Shown here: positions 50,342 to 59,300 of the stretch, in pieces | Position numbering within the stretch: position 1 is the first letter of the stretch | How the letters are laid out: each line of letters begins with the position of its first letter | Assembly (NCBI RefSeq): GCF_947179515.1 | Contig: NC_067483.1 | Coordinates: forward strand, 84,163,572-84,227,571 | Origin: Apodemus sylvaticus | Taxonomy: Eukaryota > Chordata > Mammalia > Rodentia > Muridae | DNA length: 64,000 nucleotides | Reading direction: 5' to 3' | Made by a program: the position numbers and the translations under genes | Notes under the pieces: model-generated | Told to the model about the DNA's origin: nothing | The model's input: only the letters and a program-made list of their open reading frames with translations | The model's database searches: none

Positions 50342-53300
50342 CTATCTATCTATTTATCTATCCATCTATATCTCATATCAAATGATTTTCATAGTTGCTA
50401 AAAGTCCAAGTTTTGATAAATTGTTACTAATTACTATCTATCTCTATTTATTCAAAATCTGAATGTTTCCCTTTCATAAGCTGGTGGGAAACTGTTATTT
50501 ATTGGTAGCAGCTCTGAATTTTGAAAAAAGTTAAATGTCATTTGTAAATAAGTATGAAGAAATAAATAACATGGCTCTATTTGGGATACAAAGTGAGTTA
50601 TTGTTGGGAACGGGTTTTTTGGATGGCTTTCAAAATAGGCTAATGTCAAATATGAAAGAATAATTCAAGGTCAATAGTGATTAGACTAATTTTGGCAAAA
50701 TTTAAAATATATACCCTGATCAGTATAAAGACAGTGTTTATGTGGATATTAATGATTCTACTTTTAATTAGGCTCAAATAGGTCCTGGTGAAGAGTAAAG
50801 AATATACTAAAATAACGGCTTAAGAATAATTAATACAGAAAAAATAACAATTATACTGCTATAAAGGAATTTTCACAGATTCTTCTAAGTATTATTTTAT
50901 TTTATGCCTATGAGTGCTTTGCCTGCATGCATGTGAATTGACCCTGTGAGTGCGTGGGCCTGCGGACGTTACAGGAGACACTGCATCCCCTCTTTATGGA
51001 TGGTATGGAGCTACCATATGGGTGCTGAAAATTAAACCTGGTCCTTACAGCTAAACTACCTCTCCAGCTCCTTAACAAAGATTTTTCCAATGGTATCTTC
51101 CTAAAGGATCTTTTCATTTCATCCTTCATCTATTCAGTAAGCATATGAGTTTTAAGAAGACTCATTTTCAAGGCATATACTACCTCTGATATACTACTAG
51201 CTAATCATTATTTTTCATCAAATTTACGGTCATTTTACATGTTATCTTTAACCTTTGCATGCGTATGATTCAAATATATATAGCAGGAGTAAATATGTCA
51301 CAATCAGAACTCAAATCTGCCAGATGACTGCTGATCACTATAATTAAAGCCAGAGTCAGTCCTGTCATTAACAATGAAGTCACTAGATAATAGCATATGT
51401 TGAAGTCCCAGATGAAGGGTTAAGGAATACAGTAGACTATATATGTTCCCTGGCCCCAAAAAAGCAGTTTTTTAAATAGAATTCATCTTCTCCCCATAAA
51501 AGCCACAGAACTGTCAAATTCAAAATCATTTGTTCAAAACCATTCCCTTATTGACAGTGTATTAAAACACAAGACAGAGTAACACAAATTCCAAAATAAA
51601 TTCAAATCACAAAACCAGTGGGAAGAAAGCTGCTTAGCTGTTACAATCAATGTACATGCAATGACTGTGACTAAGTGTTGAATAAAGTATATTCAATAGC
51701 TAATATTACTGTACAATATAATTAATGTCCACAAATGAAGATCAAATTACAATTGATAGCACAAAATTTACATTAGAGTTGTAAATACCTAGTAAATGTA
51801 CTAAACTGAAAGCATCTGATTGTGAGAAGTTTCTGCAACAGCTTACAGTTTGAAGCACTCTATAAGTAATGTGACTTTCTGGTGTACACAGAACTTTCAG
51901 TCTATATAAGTAGCTTTATTTTGTTTTCAAAACCTAGAAATGATACTATATTGAAAGCATGATACAAGAGGGAAAAAAAACTGTACATATCTTTTCTTTA
52001 GGTCCACGCAGTGGTGGCACATGCCTACAATCCTAGCACTTGGGAAGCAGAGGCAGACGGTTTGAGGCCAGCCTGGTCAACAGAGTAAGTTCCAGGACAG
52101 CCAGCCAGGGCAATAGAGAGAAACCCTGTCTCAAAACAACAACAACAACAAATCCGTGCAGGATCATATCCTTCCTTTAAGTCAAGAAAATGATGGATAT
52201 TATCTTCTGGAAAATTCTGCTTTGTATAATTAATAGATTTCGAATTTCTACAGGTAAAGATATTAAATGACATAAGTAACATGCCATCCTCAAATCAATG
52301 TGGTTTTGGCAAGAAAACAAAGAAAGGCTAACATGAATGAAAAATCTGGACATGAACAGCATTGTTTGCTTTTGAGCTTTAAAATTGAATTTTGAAAAAG
52401 GTATTTTTCACTGTATCTGTAGTAGTAGTCTGTCTGGTAACTTATGATACAATAGGAATCTCTGAAGGTCACTTTACCTTTCAACCTTTTCAAGTACACA
52501 GGAACATCACTTTTAATGCTCTTGGAATCCTCCTCTGTTCTTTCCCACATCATTTGAGGAGGGTTGTTTTGTGCTAGCCAGTCAGCTACTTTATTTTCTG
52601 GTGCCATCATTCCTGTCTGAATTCCTGGCAAGTCTTGAGTTCCTGGAGATGCCTTCTTTGACTTGTGGCGCTGGTCAGAAGTGAATTTTGTCACGTGGTC
52701 TCTAATAGTTACTTTTCCTGGTGTACTGTCATCAAATTCAATGGTAAATGAAGCATGCCCTGCACCTGCTGTATGGGAACTTGGTGTGTCTTTTGTTGGA
52801 ATCTCATGAATAGTGCTCTCTGCTATTTGTGATGGCTGCTGGAATTCTTTTGTAGGAATTTCAAAATAACTTGGTTCCCTACAGAAAGGAAAAAGTGCTT
52901 CTTCACTTGCAGCTGCAGACTGTTCCTCTACGTGCTTGGCATCTATGCTGCACCCTAATGAGAAAAAGGAGAGAAAATTCAAAATATTTGGAAGTCTGTA
53001 GTCATAAGTGCCAATGGTAATGACCATTACTATTCTGAGAATCAGAAGGCAGATAACAGTCTGGATGAAAACGACTGCACTTGTATGACAGACAGAAGTC
53101 ACAGACATGAAATGGTCTTGACTCTGCTCCAACAGCACCAGGAGCTACAAGGTGAACAGCAGTAAAGCCAAAAGGGAAAAAAAAGACAAAGCAGGAAAAA
53201 TCAAGGTGAGAAAGAACTCAAGTACTGATGGAGATGCTGTGTACATACACACATGTATAGACAAAACACATACATACACACACAGTTTGACAGAAAAAGC

Positions 53301-56300
53301 AGAAATTACCTAAACATGTCACCAGAATGGGCTATTTGAACCATTTGAGAATAAATGTAGGGCTCTAATAGTGAGGAGGTAGTCAAGTGAAGATGGAGAT
53401 ATGAAATAAATACACAAGCGATGCTTTGGAATTAACAATTCCACTTACCAGTCTCAATCATAATGTTCAGAGACCCCACTCTAGGACAAAATTGGTATTA
53501 TGGAAGCTTGGGAGATGACACACATTATTAGGTAAAAGCAGTTAGTGATAAAACATGTGGCTTGCTTGCAGCATGGCCATTCAAGCAGCAGTATGAAAGA
53601 AACAATGCAAAAACAGAAAATTCCGTTGTCAGCCAGTAAGTCTGGAAGAAACTTAGTTTGCATCTCTGTATAGCAGAATGTGTACAAAGCCCCAGGGACA
53701 CGGGTGAAAGCTGACTAGCAAGCAGCGAGTGGCAGGGGAGCAGGCAAACACAGAGCACTCTAACAGCTCCTCCACTGTGCAGGCACTGCATGCAGCTGTG
53801 ACAAGATAGCCTGAACAGGTGATATTAGGTAGTGCAGATGTACAAGAAAGAAGGTGAAGATTAAGGTATCCTTTGTTTGAGAAATAAAAGACTATTCCCG
53901 AGATAGCCTACAATCATATAAGAATTAAATTGAAATAAATTTCCCTAAGGCTCAAATACCAACTTTATTTTAAGCAGATTCATAACAAATCTTACAGTTT
54001 ATTGGGGAGAAAAGGTAATATAGGCGAACATGCCGTTTTCAATCATTTTTTGAAAATTACACAAAGTTCTTAGTCTTCTGAAATATCTTCAAATATTACA
54101 TCTCTGTTCAATTCTTTAGGTGCTATAATGATGCCATTATCAGATATTAAATGTGAAATCATAAAAAGAATCTTTTATGTTTCATAAAAATGAGAACAAT
54201 AGTCTTGTATGTGGGGTATGGTATAAAAGATATAAGATATATAAGATAATAGAGGACATAAGGCTAAAATAGTAGTAATCACAATAGCCATTAAGATAAT
54301 AGAGGATATAAGGCTAAAATAGTAATAATCACGATAGCCATGTTCATACTGCCAAAAAAATATACAAAGGGCTGAGAATATTTTAGAAATACACAAAGTA
54401 AAAATTGCCTTTTTCAAAATTAACTCTATTGGGTTTACCAATGAAAAGTGAAAGTATCTCAGAGAAATTATTATATCAAGCAGAGAGGTAAGATGAAAAT
54501 CAAGAGCAGATTTAACTGGCCTTGAAAACATGGTATCTCAGTGGCACTCAATATTCAGAGCCTGAGAGGCTCAGGCTCTGGAGAACACTACTGTAAGGTA
54601 TCATTGTTCAATAACTTAACAATGATGATTCTCAGTAATAAAGGAAAAACTTGAATTGTTCTTAGCTTTCTCTAAGAAGGTAATGATATAGATATTCCAT
54701 AATGACTTATGACAAATAGTTTATTTTTTCAATAACTCAATTATAAAATTAAGGTTAGACTATGTGGAAATTTTAGTATGTGAATACAGATTCACCTTTC
54801 TGAAGACAAGTGGTCCTTTTGAAATTCATACTAGAATAACTGCTAAGGAATTTTAATATGTTAGAAAAGTTAAACAGCTTTAATCTCTCATAACATTGCT
54901 AGAACATATTCTGGTGTTTTGATGTTAATTTCTATTCACATCTATTTTTATTTAATCCAAATTAAACTACAGGAGATAGTATTTGTTTATACTAATATTT
55001 TGTAATCAACCTCAATTATCAAGAATCTACTAACTAAGCTAAAATTGATTCTATATGCATAAGCTAGAAGACATTAACAGCTAATAATTTATATTTGTTT
55101 CTGGTTTTGTTTTGCTTATTTATTTTGAGATAGGGCTTATGTAGCCCAGGTTGGCTGGCTGGCTGGCTGGCTGGCTGGCTCCATCCATCCATCCATCCAT
55201 CCATCCATCCTCCACATTTGAGAGAGGGTTTAACTATGGTATTACTTGTAGAACTGATCAGAAATTAATTCTGTTACATGGTCACTAATAGTTACTTTCC
55301 CTCAAATTCAAAGTCAAATGAAGCATGCCCCCCTTCTGCTGTATGAGAACTGGGTGTATTTATCTTGGGAATCTCATGAATAGTACTGTCTTTGGTAAGT
55401 AAACCAACATCACTGTGTCTCAACTCTTTTATCTATAAAATGTGCAAAAACAGCAGTAACTGCCATCTTTAGATACTGCCATGATGATGACGTGCATATG
55501 AAGCATGTGGATGAGATGAACAGAGACAGCGAGGTGGAGTGCTGGCCGCCCTTTGTCAGGCTTCTACTTTCACCAGTCATAGGCATGACCATGGGATTTT
55601 ACAAGTTATGTACCTCAGAATTTTAACATTTTTTTTAGTGGCTCCTTAATTTTCAATACAATGTAATTATTTTCAGAATAGTAAAATGGTTAAATTGATC
55701 TATGTTTTCTAACCCATCTAATTGGTTATATCCCCTCACCCTCCACATATCAGGTAATTAGCCTTAGTGCAAAATGAAGTTAGAATATATGGAACTTGAA
55801 GTAAGGAATTTAGTTTAGTCAACATTTATGCAAAAATAGTGAATGAAGCAGTATTACATACCAGAAGTATAGTATCATTTAGCAATTTACACCATGCACA
55901 TTGTGGGAGGAGGCAGGAATTAAGCACAATTTATGTGGGAGTACAAAGGGAGATAATACTGAAAGAATAATAATGAGATACCAGGTACATCAGGAATCAA
56001 AAAGTTCAAATTCTACTTGGCAGGCAAAACAAAGTCACTGTGGTTGTTTCAGAACTGAAGATCAGTTCATAATTACTATGTATAGTTTATAAAAATAAGG
56101 TTGAAACTTAAACTTAAAAGTTAAATTATGACTTAGCAGTAGAAAGAAAGACACAGAAGTAGGTAATATATAAAATGAAGAGAATAAGAAAATAAAAAAT
56201 AAAGCAGATATTCTTAACTGACTTCTGGTATTCTTTTCCTGCTTCTCATTCCTAAAGAAACTTTTTTCCCAAAAGAACTTCAACAGTTTCTAGTATCAGT

Positions 56301-59300
56301 TTCCTGTGACACTGCTCATATGCTCTAGGGACAAAAAAACCCCACACCATGCTTCAAGGGGAACAAGGGTTTTATAGTGATAATCTCACATGCATTGCCA
56401 GAGACTGGTCAAAACAGCAAGTGACTTCTGAATCTGCCAGAAGCTAATGAGAGATGTGTTGACGATTTTTGGAAAAGGTTTTCTTCCAAATCCCAGCATG
56501 TCTTCTGTACACAAGTTTTGTTCTTTTTTGCTAGTTTGATCAAACACTGTATAACTTGGAATGCTGGTGGCAGCAGCTCTGAATGTGAGGGTAACTACAT
56601 CAGTGTGTAAGTACTGTGGATACCAAAGCAGAGATGGCAAGGCTAGCTAACAATCCTGTCTGTTGCACTGTACAGCTACGAGAGGAATCATGTACGGGAG
56701 CCACTACAATCCTTTCATACACAGTATCAGGCAGTAGTTCTGTCTTTAACATGACAGGAAGGCATATTAAATAATATAAAGAAAAAGAATTGGGGGAAAA
56801 AACAAGAAAGCTGTGGAGAGTAATTTGCCAAGTTCAGCATCATAGGACCTACTGGTTGTTCACAGCTTTTTTAGACTTGTATGCCGGTTTAAGTAGACTA
56901 CGTCAAAAAACAGAATGTTCATAATTTTCCAGCTAAGAGAACTGTCATGCATAGTTTCTTTTTTTTTTAATTCAATACATTTTTTATTTACATTTCAAAT
57001 GATTTCCCCTTTTCTGAATTCCCACTCCCAAAAGTCCCATAAGCCCTCTTCCCTCCCCCTGTTCCCCCATCTACCCCTTCCCACTTCCCTGTTTTGGTAT
57101 TGCCCTGTACTGCTACACTGAATCTTTCCATAACCAGGGGCCACTCCTCCTTTCTTCTTGGATATCATTTGATGTGTAGATTATGTTTTTGGTATTCCAA
57201 TTTTCTAGGCTAATATCCACTTATGAATAAACATGATATGCAGGCAAAAAAAAAAAGAAAACTGTCATGCTTGCTTTGTGTAAATAAAGTCAAAGAAAAC
57301 TTGAAAGAGTTCTGACAGGGACTCTTTGCCTCAGAGTCAGACATAATATGTCTTTCAAACTGATTCTTGGTGTCTGTACTTAATTCCTCCAGTTTTAGAT
57401 CTTTATCTGTTTGTTACTAAACAAACTGGCTCCATCAGCTCCAAAAGACAGTTCTGATGTCTTTTTCAACTTTATGCAACAATATCTACATTAATCCTGG
57501 AAATCTTGGTTTTTCTAGATACTGGTCACCATTTAAGTCTACCACCAAGAACAGAACATGTTCCTTAGTTATGATGTGAGAATCAAAACCATAACTGATT
57601 CTAGTCTTTGGCTGTTGAACTTTGAATCATACTGCTATCTTATCTCAATAAAATGAGCATGCTAGGGCTTTAAAAAACTTACAACTTTGTATCATATTTC
57701 TGAATGTAACAGAAATTTTATTTTATAATGAATATGAGAATGAATCAAGTAAAAACATTTAACTCATATGTAACTACTTTTATAAATTCATTTTAATGAT
57801 CATTTTGAAATATTTAAAATGTCCAGTTAATGCTATTAACCTATTTTTAAAAACAACTTCATAAACAAAATGTAACAAGATTTTGTATTATATACACTAT
57901 ATTTAGTATTTATCTGAGACTCAATACACTACAAGTGCAAAGCCATTTTAAGAATGAAGCTATAGTATAGATCATTTTTCAGAGTATAGTGACTTTTGTT
58001 TAGACTAGAAATACTTGCCCAATAAGAATCTGATGTCACAGCCATTGAGGTATTTTACCTGAAGTCCCAGGCTCATGACTTTTTTCCTCAGGCTTGCCAT
58101 TGGCCTTGAAAGCTCTTTGTTCCTCCACCTCGTCATCTCCCCACCATGATGGCTGCCCATATAATGGAGTGCCTCGGGGCATAGCAGAAACATCTAAAAA
58201 AAGTGGGTAGAAAAATATCCTTCTAAAGCAGATGAGACAAGACAATACATTTTATGTGAGGTTAAATTTACTTAGTTGACTAAACGTACTCTAGTTTCAG
58301 CAATGTAGCATTTGTACATGAACTTAAACAGAACTGGGTATGACTAAGTGAATGCACATTGGCAATGTCTAAATAACGCAACTTGCTCTGTGTGACAATT
58401 GCTTTTTGTTAAGTATTAGAGGGTTCTCTGATATATAGCTGAGATCTGTAACTGTAAAAAAAAGGATCATTGAGTATTTAGACAAAAGTGTCTTAGGTAG
58501 AAGAATTTTGTAGGAATCACATAGTAATTACCAAGGGAATAATAAAAATAGTCTGATCTGGAATGTCATTAAGTCTAAATATATAAAAGATGAAACTAAG
58601 CAAATTTTGGTATGAGAAATGACACAGTGGGTATTAGATGGTAACTACATTTGTGCTCACTCAATGTTAGCAAATCTTAAGTTTCAGCAAATGTACTGTT
58701 TATCAATTTAATACAGTTGTTACTTGAAGGGATTTTGTATGTAAAGTATCTTTGTAATTATTAACACTGTATTAAAAATTTCCCTTTTGCCAGCTAGAAA
58801 GATGGCTCAGAGGTTAAGAGCATTGACTGCTCTTCCAGAGGTCTAGAGTTCAATTTGTAGCACCTACACGGTGGCCCATAAGAATCTATACTGGGATCTG
58901 ATGCCCCCTTCTGGCATGCAGGTATACGTAAATAGTACATTCATATACAAAAAAAAAATCTTTAAAAATTTCCCTTTTATTTCATTTATAATTCAGAGAA
59001 ATATAGACAATATAAAATAATAAGCTACAGCTTTAAACTATTATTTCCTTCAAATACTGGAATTACTTTCCTTAAATATCTAAGATATGGGGTACATTTT
59101 GACATAGTTGTCAATGTTTTCTAGGGTAAACTGGCTCTATTAAAATGTACTCTGGAATTAGTCACTAGTATACATTATTTTTATGCATGTACAGATAGGT
59201 GTATGAGAACAAAAAATATTTAAGACTGAGTATGACTTCAAACATTTCCAAAGAAGTTATACTATTGCAATATATGTTATATTGACAACTGTTGTGTTTA

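Larger units (their letters stand above)
49486..52477 (-). other. Cep170 intron D-E
   Basis: 3-kb intron holding a B1 (52004-52150), a B3-type SINE (50889-51072, minus) and a CTAT microsatellite (50301-50375). Remaining sequence is AT-rich with no gene seen. Confidence 0.78.
52955..58058 (-). other. Cep170 intron C-D with a decayed exon copy
   Basis: 5.1-kb intron. From right to left it holds a 5'-truncated L1 (56951-57258), the degenerate second copy of exon D sequence (about 55246-55392), a GGCT/CCAT microsatellite (55153-55210), a B1-like fragment just left of it, and a 50-bp tandem repeat (54243-54342). The rest is AT-rich and unassigned. Confidence 0.8.

Noticed and set aside
54175..54531. 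118-codon minus ORF rich in Ile/Phe/Tyr that looks like a membrane protein
   Set aside because: Its composition follows AT-rich DNA and it spans the 50-bp tandem repeat; no exon boundaries.
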